Shown: positions 43,525 through 53,520, numbered from the stretch's first letter. The stretch: DNA of 64,000 nucleotides from Undaria pinnatifida (GCA_012845835.1 JABAKD010000002.1:24966518-25030517); one strand, 5' to 3'. A program made the numbers and translations. The notes: generated by a model not told the origin, from the sequence alone.

Positions 43525-43800
43525 TGTGAGATGGAATATTTTGTCGAAAATCACATCATGTGTTGTATGTATTATTACCAGGTCAATACGGTGCTGTATA
43601 CTATCTGTACACCGGCACGCGCGCGTTTTAGTAAGCTAGCTGCTTCATCGCGGCCCCGCGGCCGTTGGGAAGGTGGGGGAGTCGCCGACCTATATCCTAA
43701 ATTAGGACACACCCAGCAATACGCGCGATCGGAGTATCACACACAGCTTGCAAAGACGAGTTTCGACGAAATCTTCGATCTAACAGCTGGGCGGAGTGTA
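43525..43800 (+). repeat. family B copy
   Basis: GGGGGAGTCGCCGACCTATA, ACGCGCGATCGGAGTATC, GAAATCTTCGATCTAACAGC. A reversed piece of the same end (CCAGCTGTGAGAT) lies just before, at 43518-43545. Confidence 0.6.
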
Positions 43801-43854
43801 TTTGTATTTTGATAATATTCCCTAGTACTACGTGTACACATACATCTACACAGC

Positions 43855-44044
43855 AATGTTGTATACCTTGAAATCACGCCACCCCGTGTGCTGTTGTGCC
43901 AGTGAGTGCCTTGTCACCTCGATTTCCATCAGCACGTTACCGGAGGCTCGGAATCCACACAACAATCAGCACGTTATGAACCCAAACATGCCGTTCTGTT
44001 ACGATGATTCGGAGGCGTTTCACTTTGCCATCTACCGGTTTTAA
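43855..44044 (+). pseudogene. possible hAT transposase C-terminus
   Basis: The plus frame contains CCASECLVTSI, then ARNPHNNQHVMNPNMPF, and stops at 44042-44044, near the right end. hAT transposases end with a dimerisation domain containing a similar SER/SEC motif and an R-x-L-x-P-x-N-V element. The resemblance is short and was judged by eye only. Confidence 0.3.
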
Positions 44045-44235
44045 CCGGTTTTCCGCAAAAAAAAAAGAGCTAAAACCGTCCGAAAAAAAACGTTTTTATC
44101 CGGTTTTTTGTTTTGATAATAACGCCTCGTTATCCGGTTTCGTTTTTTTTTTTTCGCCGCCCGGTGCCCATCTTTAGTCAGGAGCCCAAAAACTTCTGCT
44201 GCGCCCCCAATAATAGCGTGGGATGACTCCGGTGT

Positions 44236-44419
44236 GTATGGAAATCTCTCGACGATGTTTTTTCGAAACCGCCGTTCGTTTTCGTTCTGTGTACTCCGCT
44301 TGTTTGGGACGACCCACGCCAGGTGTTTGTTGTCTTGCGTGTTGTTGTAGTGTATTTGCCCTACCTACCTACCTACCTCCCTACCATATCACCAATTTCA
44401 TGTGCCATATGTATATATG
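44236..44419. other. unassigned DNA
   Basis: Contains (CTAC)4 near 44362-44380. Nothing else was recognised. Confidence 0.35.
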
Positions 44420-44610
44420 TCGAGATCACCCTGTTGATCCTGATAGCTACACTGTAGTTGCAAGGGGAGTCGCCGACCTATATCCTTAATGAGGACACAC
44501 AAGCCGTAATACGCGCGCTCGGAGTATCACACACAGCTTGCAAAGATGAGTTTCGACCAAATCCTCGATCTCACAGCTGGAGTGTATTTTCATTTTTATT
44601 ATATATATAT
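44420..44610 (+). repeat. family B copy
   Basis: CACCCTGTTGATCCTGATAG through GGGGAGTCGCCGACCTATAT to CTCACAGCTGGAGTGTATTT. Confidence 0.65.
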
Positions 44611-44639
44611 ATCCACGCACTGGATATCATCTCATTATC

Positions 44640-45520
44640 TTTCTAGAGCAATCCATGCCGCTGCTGCAATTCCCACCCCCCCCCCGCCCCCAATGCCCCC
44701 TCCTTCCCCACCACCCGCACCATCGCCTAGACCTAGCACCACGCGTATAGCAAACCCCAACATCTATGCGACCTAAAGCCCTTTCACCCCCCCCCCCTCC
44801 ACCTCCCCCCCCCCCCCTCCCCCACCCCCCACCTCACCACCCCCCACCTCCCCACCCCCCGACCCCACCCCCACCCCCTCGAACACTCCGCCCTCTACTC
44901 ACTGGTTGTACGACTTACAGGATATACATGATAAACTGGTGCATTCTTTCCAAAGCCGTCACATGTATCCCCTTAAAGGATGTAAAGTTTCCACGTACAG
45001 ATTGAGCTTCCCCGCCCGTCCCGCCCCCCCCCCTCCCCCCATGATAAACTGGTGCATTCTTTCCAAAAACGTCAGATTTATCCCCTCGAAGGATTTATAG
45101 TTTTCTCGCACAAATTGAGCTGTCCCACCCGTTCCCCCCCCCTCCCCCCCCCACCCCCGCTCCCTTTTGATCAAAACCAGGCCCCCACGTCCTTAAAAAC
45201 TCTGCCCTCCCATCAGCGGTTATTCGACCTACAGGATTCCATTGATAAACGGATGCATTTCCTTCCACAGCTAGCTGTCAGATTTTGTCCCCTCGGAAGA
45301 AACGGGTTTTAAATTTTCCGCGCACAGACTGACTAACATCACCCTGTTGACCCTGATAGCTACACTGTAGTTGCAAGGGGAGTCGCCGACCTATATCCTT
45401 AATGAGGACACACAACCCGTAATACGCGCGATCGGAGTACGTATCACACACAGCTTGCAAAGATGAGTTTCGACAAAATATTCGATCTCACAGCTGGTGG
45501 AGTGTATTTTTATTTTTATA
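44640..45520 (+). repeat. family B extended copy with C-rich leader
   Basis: C-rich stretch 44680-44880, then three diverged copies of about 110-150 bp (GTTGTACGACTTACAGG, GATAAACTGGTGCATTC, then C-run) at 44900, 45040 and 45190. The B end follows at 45330-45520. The 44-45 kb open frames are proline-rich artefacts. Confidence 0.6.
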
Positions 45521-45528
45521 AAAAATGA

Positions 45529-45580
45529 AAATACACTCCAGCTGTGAGATCGAAGATTTCGTCGAAATGTCGAAAAAATA
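45529..45580 (-). repeat. family B end, head-to-head with previous copy
   Basis: AAATACACTCCAGCTGTGAG to ATTTCGTCGAAATGTCG is the inverse of 45470-45518, separated by about 10 A/T bases, so the two ends can form a hairpin. Confidence 0.7.
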
Positions 45581-45636
45581 TATGTTCGAGCGTGTGGGCT
45601 ACTGGTTGTGGGGCGGTTCTTACCATTTTGTTTTTA

Positions 45637-45705
45637 GTCCTGCCGACGACGCCATTTGTTGAGGAATTAGTGGGGTGTTAGTCCGTTTGACCACTTGCAA
45701 AAATC
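45637..45705 (-). mobile_element. TRIM fragment: PBS and truncated LTR
   Basis: On the minus strand the PBS reads TGGCGTCGTCGGCAGGAC, 18 nt, one mismatch from the tRNA-Ser complement seen at 53378. The LTR begins or ends at about 45657 and is cut at about 45700. Confidence 0.65.
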
Positions 45706-45739
45706 AAACGGAATAATAACCCCACTAGTTCCTTTGAGC

Positions 45740-46297
45740 ATATACATACATACATACATACATACATACATACATACATACATACATACACACATACATA
45801 CATACATACATACATACATACATACATACATACATACATACATACATACATACACACACACATACATACATACATACATACATACATACATACATACATA
45901 CATACATACATACATACATACATACATACATACATACATACATACATACATACATACATACATACATACATACATACATACATACATACATACATACATA
46001 CATACATACATACATACATACATACATACATACATACATACATACATACATACATACATACATACATACATACATACATACATACATACATACATACATA
46101 CATACATACATACATACATACATACATACATACATACATACATACATACATACATACATACATACATACATACATACTACATACATACATACATACATAC
46201 ATACATACATACATACATACATACATACATACATACATACATACATACATACATACATACATACATACATACATACATACATACATACATACATACA

Positions 46298-46331
<34 letters not shown>

Positions 46332-46598
46332 CATACATACATACAGACATTCATAAATACATTCATACATACATACATACATACATACATACATACATAC
46401 ATACATACATACATACACACATACATACATACATACATACATACATACATACATACATACATACATACATACATACATACATACATACATACATACATAC
46501 ATACATACATACATACATACATACATACATACATACATACATACATACATACATACATACATACATACATACATACATACATACATACATACATACAT
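45740..46598. repeat. ~860-bp CATA tetranucleotide array
   Basis: Nearly pure, with a few CACA, ATAT and AGAC variants and one phase shift near 46176. All four long open frames (289-306 codons of MYVC or IHTY repeats) are artefacts. Confidence 0.98.
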
Positions 46599-47319
46599 AG
46601 ACTTACTTAATTTTGTCTTTCTCAGGCATTGGCCATCCCTAGCCTCTCAGAGCTCCAACTTCCATATTACTTGCGGAACCTTTCCAGCTTTTCTTTGCTT
46701 TCCAGCTTCGTTCGAAATACGCAACGCCAATAATAGTACATACCGGTACTACTACACCAGGTTTGTACATACCATCAGATACTATACATACATACGCTGT
46801 TGGATCACATGCACGCCCAGCTCAGATCAGTCCGGCTATATATATCCCAGCAGCGCAGCGTAGCGCCGTGCGGAGCCGTGCGGAGCCATGCGGTGCGGTG
46901 CCGTGCCCTTCGCTGCGGTGCTGTGTCGCTGCGCTGTGTGCTTTCTTTCGAACATAGAGCAGTACCGGGTATAATGCGTGTGTTGTTGTGTACGGAGTAC
47001 TACTTTTCCCCTTTTTTCTTTTTCTATAGAGTACGTATTTGATCTTTCACGGCCCCCTGTTTTTTCCCCCACGCAAATTACCCCCGTACTGCCGATCAGA
47101 ACGTAACACCGGTAACAAAAGCACACAGCACAGCTGAGCACAAAAGGGCAATTTGCTCTGCACAAGCAGCTCTTGGCATTATCAAATCGCTGTTCGCACC
47201 AAATCGTGGGCCTCTTCTTTCTGCCCCCTTTACATAGCCTATGTTTTTAGTTGCATTCTTCCTTGCCTTGCGCGAGCGTAGCGGGCGGCGTCAGCCGCCC
47301 GCGGAGCGTAGCCCTTGTG
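46599..47319. other. unassigned DNA
   Basis: Imperfect GCGGTGC/CGGAGC repeats at 46850-46935 and a GC-rich dyad GCGGGCGGC-GTCA-GCCGCCCGC at 47281-47302. No gene was seen. Confidence 0.4.
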
Positions 47320-47444
47320 CATACATACATACATACATACATACATACATACATACATACATACATACATACATACATACATACATACATACATACATAC
47401 ATACATACATACATACATACATACATACATACATACATACATAC
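47320..47444. repeat. CATA tetranucleotide array 2
   Basis: About 125 bp of pure CATA. Confidence 0.98.
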
Positions 47445-47479
47445 TCAGTCTGTGACCACATCAAAATTTGTATTCGTCT

Positions 47480-47699
47480 AGGATGAAGAATCAGCACGGA
47501 CACTGGGTGTACTGATGTCCTTCGGTACATATCAGGTAGAAATAAAGAACGGCTTAATGTGAAGACTACATACATAATACCTGGTACACACTATTTGCTT
47601 GCTGGATACACTAAAGATGGGAGGAATTGGACATGTCCGTGTAACGTGAACTGGCACTCGTACAACCAGGTAGTGTGTGTTCTTAAAATGAAACAGCTA
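47480..47699. other. family K piece (minus) and unassigned DNA
   Basis: 47485-47560 read on the minus strand starts CTTCACATTAAGCCGTTC and ends near GTGTCCGTGCTGATTC, as in family K. The rest is unassigned. Confidence 0.45.
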
Positions 47700-48190
47700 T
47701 TATTGTCGCCCATCCAGCACAACCGGTGTCCGTGCTGGAGGAGATGCCTCATGGAGAGATGTGCTCTCTCTCTCTGGTCACAAACCACGAGACAGATATA
47801 CACATTGCAAATACAGGAAGCAAGGTGATTTGGCCATGCGACGCAGCCCGTCGCCCCGGTGATCTAGTGGATTCCCGTGAATGCTACTTCGTATTAATAT
47901 TACAACAACAGGAAGGGTTGGTTATTGGGTTCGAATCCCATGTGGGTCGGATTTTTTTATTCGGTAACAAAAATGTAGAAGGAAGCAACCGCTGAAAGCG
48001 ACTAGCAGCGTGCGTAGGCGCAATTCGATGCGAGTCGTCAAGAAGAGAAGAGATAGCTGGAGGTCTTCTCGCGATAACAATCGAGGCTTGTATCGTAGTG
48101 GGGAGGGGGTTCTGATGGGGAAAGAAGAACCCGATTAGTGACCCTGGATCTGAGTTACATCTAGGGAGGGAGAACGAGAAAGGCAAGTGC
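47700..48190 (+). repeat. family K joined to SINE-G
   Basis: K from about 47700 (CATCCAGCACAACCGGTGTC) to GGTGATTTGGCCATGCGACG, then the SINE-G head CGCCCCGGTGATCTAGTGG (A box 47859-47875), B box GGGTTCGAATCCCA (47927-47940), and body and tail to TCTAGGGAGGGAGAACG. The best-preserved B box of the family. Confidence 0.75.
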
Positions 48191-48264
48191 GAAGATAATA
48201 GAAGAGATCATCAAAAATAAAAAAAGCCAACGGCAATGAGCACGAAGGGGGAAAAAAAAAAAGA

Positions 48265-48420
48265 CAAGCCAGCCAGCACACCAGACCATGTGCGGTAAAA
48301 CAATAAAAAAAGGATGAATAAGAAATAAGAAAAAAAAAAGGAAGAAAAAAACAGTGGGCAAGAAAGAAGCCAGCCAGCACACCAGACCATGTGCAGTAAA
48401 ACAATAAAATACAAAAGATT
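48265..48420. repeat. 101-bp tandem duplication
   Basis: AGCCAGCACACCAGACCATG at 48271 and 48372. Related to the region downstream of K at 55440-55470. Confidence 0.8.
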
Positions 48421-49154
48421 GATACTCCAAGTAATAAATAAGAAAAAAAAGGGGGAAAAAACAGTTGGAAAGAAAGAGGGAAACAGGACGGCACGAAGAA
48501 AAATGAAAAACAAGGCACAACAGACAGCCAGCAACAACAGCAGCATGTATAGCAGCAACACAGCAGTATAGCATATCAAAGGTATTAATAGAAGGGATCG
48601 ATTTGATTGTCCTCCTTCCTTTGCACACGACCCGCCATTCTTCGCACTGCTCCCATCTGACATCGTCTTCAACAAACAACGAAAGCTATAGACGACGATG
48701 ACTAAAATAAGAAAAAATCCATCGCTTACCGCACCACAACAGAGCGAGAGGACCAAGAGAGAGAGAGAGAGGAGAGAGCCTGGAAACAAAAAAACTACGA
48801 TCGATGCCGAGAATAAAAAAAATAATCGTGAGACGAAAAAAAAGAGAAACGATGTTACAAGAAAAAAAAGGCTAAGAAAAGACAAAACATGGAATTATTT
48901 CGTATTACGAGCGGGGGCGAGGGCAGCCAGGACCCTTCCGCGGCAGGGTCGGGGTCGTAGTTTTGCCACGCGACCGACACTACAAAGCAAAACGCCTCGA
49001 CCTATCCCATCACGCGCTCGCTCTCTGTTGAACACCTCGTGCTGAACTGCGCGGAGCGGCGCACAAGCTGGTGTCGTCAATTCAAAACCATGGATGGGCA
49101 AAGACGGGATGATCTGACAAACCGAGTACATGGCATCTACTAAAAAAAATATAA
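48421..49154. other. unassigned A-rich DNA
   Basis: Many A-tracts; the T-rich complement gives hydrophobic minus frames (up to 224 codons, 48211-48885) with no domain order. I see no gene. Confidence 0.4.
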
Positions 49155-49215
49155 ATACACTCTCTCTCGTGCAGCTGTGAGATCGAACATTTCGTCGAAA
49201 CTCATGCGAAGTATG
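49155..49215 (-). repeat. family B end, minus strand
   Basis: AAATACACTC...GCAGCTGTGAGATCG and TTTCGTCGAAACTCATG, then lost. Confidence 0.55.
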
Positions 49216-49309
49216 TTGCATGCTATGTGACCTCTGACATCTGGATATAATATTAAGAAACGTAAACACTAACCCACAGGCTGGGTTTCTCTAACTTAGA
49301 AGAGAATAT

Positions 49310-49684
49310 TGTTAAGGAAATAGTGGGGTATTAGTTCGTTTGACCACTTGCAAAAGGTTAACCAATAGCTTGCCCAAACGAAGCCTTATAACACTCTCCC
49401 CCCCTGAAACGGCGGGATAGCAGGTCGGCCGGATATACGGCGGACCTCTGTCAATATCCAAGCCGTTTCATTTCCTGGGGATACCAGGGAGAGTATTTTT
49501 CAAGTTCGACATGGGGAAAGTCTGAAAAGTTTATTATTGTGGATGGTGGGGACTTCAACCCACGACCCAAAAAACCCATGGTCTGTCGACGACGCCATTT
49601 GTTAGGTTATTAGTGGCGTATTAGTCTGTTTGACCACTTGCAAAAGGTTAACCGATAGCTTACCCAAACTAAGCCTTACAAACA
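49310..49684 (-). mobile_element. near-complete TRIM (375 bp)
   Basis: LTRs at 49310-49393 and 49600-49684 (84-85 bp), each starting TGTTA on plus. On the minus strand the order is LTR (ending TAACA), AA, PBS TGGCGTCGTCGACAG, internal region with GTGGGTTGAAGTCCCC, GTATCCCCAGGAAATG and GGCCGACCTGCTATCCC, polypurine tract AGGGGGGGAGAG, LTR. This is the order of an LTR retrotransposon without coding capacity. No 5-bp target duplication is visible. Confidence 0.8.
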
Positions 49685-49689
49685 GGATG

Positions 49690-51270
49690 CATTCATATTA
49701 ACAGTGTATTCTACACTTGACTGCAGTCTAGCGGCTCCCGGTTGTCTTGTAATACTCTGTAGTTCTCCGCCTGCACTACGAGTGCCAGCCCGCTATTAAT
49801 AGTAAGACAGAACCCCGCCAGAAACTTGGCGAAAAATTAATAAATCGAGGCATGTAAGAAATTCGACAGCTTTTATACTGAAGAAGGTAATGTGAGACAC
49901 CCCCTCTCAAAAATAAGAAAACCTAGCCGATAGACCTAAAGTCTCGGTTTTTTATCGGGAGGGTTGGTACTGCTTGTATTGCTTTGTTTTCTGTGCGGTG
50001 CCCTATACAGCCTCTACGCATGTACAGCATGCAAAACAAACAATGCTACACAGCCATAGCGACCAAAACACTCCACATCGAGGGAAGCCAAGCCTCTCAT
50101 CATGTGCATGAACCGCACACAGGTACAGGATAGGGGCTGTAATATAACAGTAAAGCCTTTCGTTATGGTCATAACGGCATAGTAAAGTCATTTTTGTCCC
50201 TGCCATAGAACGACAGAGTAAAGCCTTTCTTCATTGTCACAACAATGACAGCAGCAATAAAGTTTGCTTTTTAATGTCCTAGCCCGTAAAGGGTGCAAAC
50301 GCACCGCCTACAAAAAACTTCGTAGGCGATCAGCCAGCCAGCCAGCCAGTCAGCCAGCCAGCTAGTCAGCCAGCCAGTCAGTCAGTCAGCCAGTCGCTAC
50401 CTTGGTGGTCTGCGAACCAGGCTGCTCAGTAGCCCGATCGTAGGCAAAGCACACGGGCTCGGGGCATGTGCGCAGGCCTATATAGTCATGACGCGCGTCT
50501 CATGCACGTGCATGGGGGTAGCCCCCTCCTCAATAACCCAGTCTATCAACACCACAACAACGAAGGCTCTTATCTATAAGAACATCAGCACAAGCCCCAC
50601 CACACATGTGGCACCAAAACTACGAGCAAGGTGACGTCTAGCTTACTACTTTCTAGCGAGTGGTATCAAAAATGGACACAGCCGCTACAGGCAGACTTGA
50701 GAGTCCAATCTACATCCACGTGATTACGCCCCCCCCCCCGTCCCTTCGCTTACCGCTCAAAGGTCGTGGCGGGCCGGGTGCAACGTGATGTGGATGTCTC
50801 GCTGCGATAAAGCTCGGCCTGGTGCGTGGGTAGGGCTGACCTTGGGCTGGCAGATTGGCTGGCAGTACTGTTTGGGTCGCAAGAAGAAAACGCGGAAGTA
50901 GGTCCACGGCGCTAAGTGAGAGGGTGTGGGACTGCCGTGCTCTGGGGAATCAGCTCACCAGTTTACATATTTTATGTTATTTTTTTTTTTGTTTCACAGT
51001 AATATTACTTTAGACTATGCTATTGTGATTTCTTGCCGTCCGACAATGATATGAGGCTATGGTTGGCTAAAAGCTCTCACGTGCTCCTGCAAGAGTCAGC
51101 CGCTACTTGCTGCCACCCAATAAAAATACGTCAGGCAAACGTCAGGCGTCACAGGCAGTCAGAAGATTAAGAAAAAAAAAAAACGGCAAGCCCGAAACCA
51201 GAACGCTGAACAACTCATCAGCACTTGAAAAGAGGGTAGAAACCGGCATCCTACTACGAGTATTATCATT
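49690..51270. other. unassigned DNA with CAGC/CAGT repeats
   Basis: An imperfect tetranucleotide tract (CAGC/CAGT) at 50331-50396 is preceded by a 7-bp stem CGCCTAC/GTAGGCG (50305-50329). 50145-50260 has repeated AGTAAAGCCTTTC. Frames are short. Confidence 0.4.
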
Positions 51271-51274
51271 AAAA

Positions 51275-51460
51275 TTAAAAATACACTCCAGCTTTGAGAT
51301 TAAAGATTTCGTCGAAACTCATCTTTGCAAGCTGTGTGTGATACTCCGATCGCGCGTACTAATGAGTGTGTGTCCTCATTAAGGATATAGGCCGGCGACT
51401 ACCCTTAGAACTACAGTGTAGCTTGTACCAGGGTCAACAGGATGATGTTAATCAAACCGG
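51275..51460 (-). repeat. family B copy, minus strand
   Basis: AATACACTCCAGCTTTGAGA to AGCTTGTACCAGGGTCAACA. Nearly complete core. Confidence 0.65.
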
Positions 51461-51899
51461 CATCCTATGATATATGATAGGATCCAGGGCATCAGGTACG
51501 AACGAACGTACATACTTTAGTACGTACTGCTTGTAATACGTTTTGGTTTCGACATCCTGCTGCTGCATAATGTGTACCCGGTACCAGGTACCGCTGCGGT
51601 TGGCTGTTGCACCGACACAGCTTACCAGCTAGGTGTGGTATATACCATGCCATGGTACGCACGTGAGTACGTCGTCGTGAAGGCATCACACAATACGCAC
51701 TCAGCCGGACTTTTCCCAACATTTTTTTTTCTTCAGATCCTCCTGGAGATCCGGGCAAAAAAAGCTTACAAGCTCGTTACACTTTCGTTTGTGTACCAGT
51801 TTTTGTCCATCTGCAAAGCGCAGACTTTGTGTTAACCTCGCCCCTTCGATTAAGTCAACACCGTGGACTTGCCGGCCTTCTTCGGCCGAACCCTATGAG
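51461..51899. other. unassigned DNA
   Basis: Contains CCCGGTACCAGGTACCG (51578). No gene was seen. Confidence 0.35.
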
Positions 51900-52230
51900 G
51901 GTTGGCCCAAGACAGTGAGGTAGCCACCCAGGAATCGACAGCTCTTTTTGCCAAAACTTCTTCATTGGAGTTCAAACCATACTACTTGTACTCTTGTGGG
52001 TCCATGCAGCAAAGAAGGCGGGCAAGTGGTACCGGGGGATCCTCAAAGCACCCGGATGGGTCATGGCCAGGTGGCACGTAGAGGAGGAAAAAAAGAACTC
52101 GGAGCGCCGCGCAGCCCGGATGCGCGGACGCACAGAGCCGAAAGGGGGCGGGGGTGGGGGGAGTAGGGAAACCGCTGTTGTTGAAAAAAGCAAGAAGGAG
52201 ACGGCAGACAGGGTAGCAAGGCACCACCAG
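51900..52230 (+). pseudogene. LINE L1 C-terminal fragment
   Basis: Plus-strand peptides TQESTALFAKTSSLEF and, after a frameshift, LWVHAAKKAGKWYRGILKAP and VMARWHVEEEKKN (frame 51994-52542) correspond to the end of the L1 protein (compare GSTETSFLFGVETG...WHVVPGDRQSD at 23084-23350, minus). The 3' word GTAGCAAGGCACCA is shared with 23040-23060 (minus). This is a 5'-truncated copy of the same LINE. Confidence 0.7.
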
Positions 52231-52501
52231 GCCGACCAGCAGGTAGAACCTGTCTACGTAACCTCAAGCTGCTGCGACTACCTTGTATTCGGTATGCGGG
52301 TTCTTGCTGAACCGGTTTTCCCCTTTTTCATTTCATCCCTTTTTTCCCTCTCTTCGTCCCTTTACTTGTTTGTTTTTTGTTTTTTTTCGGTTTTCCCTTT
52401 CTGTTTCAGTAGAGCTTACCACTTTTTTGAGACGATGGTTGACGCACACTGTGTGCGAGGCTTAGGGGGTTTCACCCTACAATGGTTGGCTGCGTTTCAT
52501 T
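52231..52501. other. unassigned DNA, T-rich
   Basis: The frame of the L1 relic continues through it, but no L1 similarity remains. Confidence 0.35.
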
Positions 52502-52528
52502 GGGTTAGGGTTAGGGCTAGGGTTAGGG
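52502..52528 (+). repeat. interstitial TTAGGG block
   Basis: GGGTTAGGGTTAGGGCTAGG followed by GTTAGGG: four units, one mutated. Confidence 0.9.
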
Positions 52529-53105
52529 AATACACATTTTAAGGAATATGTCAACCATTTTCTCGAAAAAAGCGGTAAGGTGCTCTCTCCTGCTTTCCTT
52601 TTGGGTACCCTTGGGGGCTATTGAGGCAATGATATCGGTATGGACACCGCAGGCGAAAATACAGTAAGTAGGGGAAGGACCAAGCAGCAACGCACCAAAC
52701 CCTATCTACTACTAGTAGATACTTTGGTAAGCCAGTTTGCGTGCTGTCCCGACGCCGGCTGGGTAGCGCCCTCCAGGGCGCAAAATACGCGCCCGGCGCG
52801 CACCAAGGCGAGGTGCGGCCCTCAGCAGGGCCCCCCGGAGACCCTCCGGAGGGTCGCCGGAGGTCGTTTTATTCTACATGTATGATATGTGTCAATATAC
52901 TGAGAATGCGCGTCCAACCCGCTCGTGTTGTCTTCTTGGATACGTGGTGCCGGCTGCCTTAGAAAGTTATCGCGCATTTTGCAAAGAAACAATGACAACA
53001 TCACGACCAACGAGCATCATCAGACAAATTGTGAGGTGCTTGCATAGGGGCCACGGCGTCCTTGGCCTGGTTAGCCTACTGAACAGGTCCTCGTTACCTT
53101 TTTTT
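52529..53105. other. unassigned DNA with GC-rich dyads
   Basis: 52765-52865 holds several dyads, including the perfect palindrome GACCCTCCGGAGGGTC (near 52842-52857) and GCGCCC..GGGCGC. No gene was seen. Confidence 0.4.
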
Positions 53106-53109
53106 TTTT

Positions 53110-53520
53110 TTCTTTTAATCCTCCGGTCGATGGGGAAAAATAAAGCTTAATTAAGCTCACCACACTTCCACGTATTTTTCATACACGTCGTGTGTCGATT
53201 TAACTCAATTGCTTTCGCAGCCCAGCGCTAGCTGCGTGTCCTTCGGTTCCCAATCGTATATCGATAGCGTGAGCTGTCCCTACCGGCGGTATACTATAAG
53301 GCTCAGTTTGGGTAAGCTATTGGTTAACCTTTTGCAAGTGGTCAAACGGACTAATACCCCACTGATACCTTAACAAATGGCGTCGGCGGCAGGACTCGAA
53401 CCTGCGCGTGAAATCACAATGGGTTTCCAACCCGTTGCCACTCCAGCAGCGCAGCAAGCTGCCGTTGTATACGGATGCGTGAGTATGTCGACCCGGCCTG
53501 ACCCCTGAGGGTCAGGTGCG
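53110..53520 (-). repeat. family A copy interrupted by LTR-tRNA insert
   Basis: Starts CCTCCGGTCGATGGGGAAAA, runs to TACCGGCGGT (53290) and resumes CGTTGCCACTCCAGCAGCGC at 53433. It ends past GAGTATGTCGACCCG and CCTGAGGGTCAGGTGCGG. In the copy at 60845-61150 the two halves are contiguous. Confidence 0.7.
53292..53433 (+). mobile_element. solo LTR fused to antisense tRNA-Ser(GGA) 3' half
   Basis: TRIM LTR at 53292-53375 (84 bp, ending TAACA), AA spacer, then from 53378 TGGCGTCGGCGGCAGGAC and on to about 53430-53433. The inverse of that segment reads as a tRNA-Ser 3' half: anticodon loop TTGGAAA (GGA) with GGG/CCC of its stem, a class II variable arm (GTG-ATTT-CAC), a perfect T-arm GCAGG-TTCGAGT-CCTGC, acceptor strand CGCCGAC, discriminator G and CCA. 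Nuclear tRNA genes do not encode CCA, so this copy came through a mature tRNA. No internal TRIM region, PPT or second LTR follows. Confidence 0.75.

Larger units (their letters stand above)
41834..44176. mobile_element. hAT-like element, 2.3 kb, decayed and nested
   Basis: The target site duplication GTCAGGAG (41826-41833 and 44177-44184) is 8 bp, as for hAT elements. Ends: TAGAGGTGGGCAC (41837-41849, after an extra TAG) and, inverted, TAAAGATGGGCAC (44164-44176), 10 of 13 identical. Both subterminal regions are rich in ACCGG/AAACCG words, typical of transposase binding motifs. The outer sequence joins into an uninterrupted family H copy. Inside are later insertions: family F (42645-42780), a TRIM fragment (42985-43159) and family B (43525-43800). 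No complete transposase is present. Confidence 0.75.

Noticed and set aside
44766..45312. Proline-rich extensin-like protein
   Set aside because: C-runs of family B leaders; the frames are not conserved between copies.
45740..46598. Long open frames of 289-306 codons (MYVC / IHTY repeats)
   Set aside because: A pure CATA repeat keeps frames open without any coding meaning.
48211..48885. A 224-codon hydrophobic protein on the minus strand
   Set aside because: Made of T-rich tracts (complement of A-rich DNA), with no consistent membrane-segment spacing. Overlapping frames are equally open.
53378..53433. A tRNA-Ser gene on the minus strand
   Set aside because: Only the 3' half is present; the 5' half (acceptor strand, D-arm) is absent, and it includes CCA, so it is a reverse-transcribed fragment.
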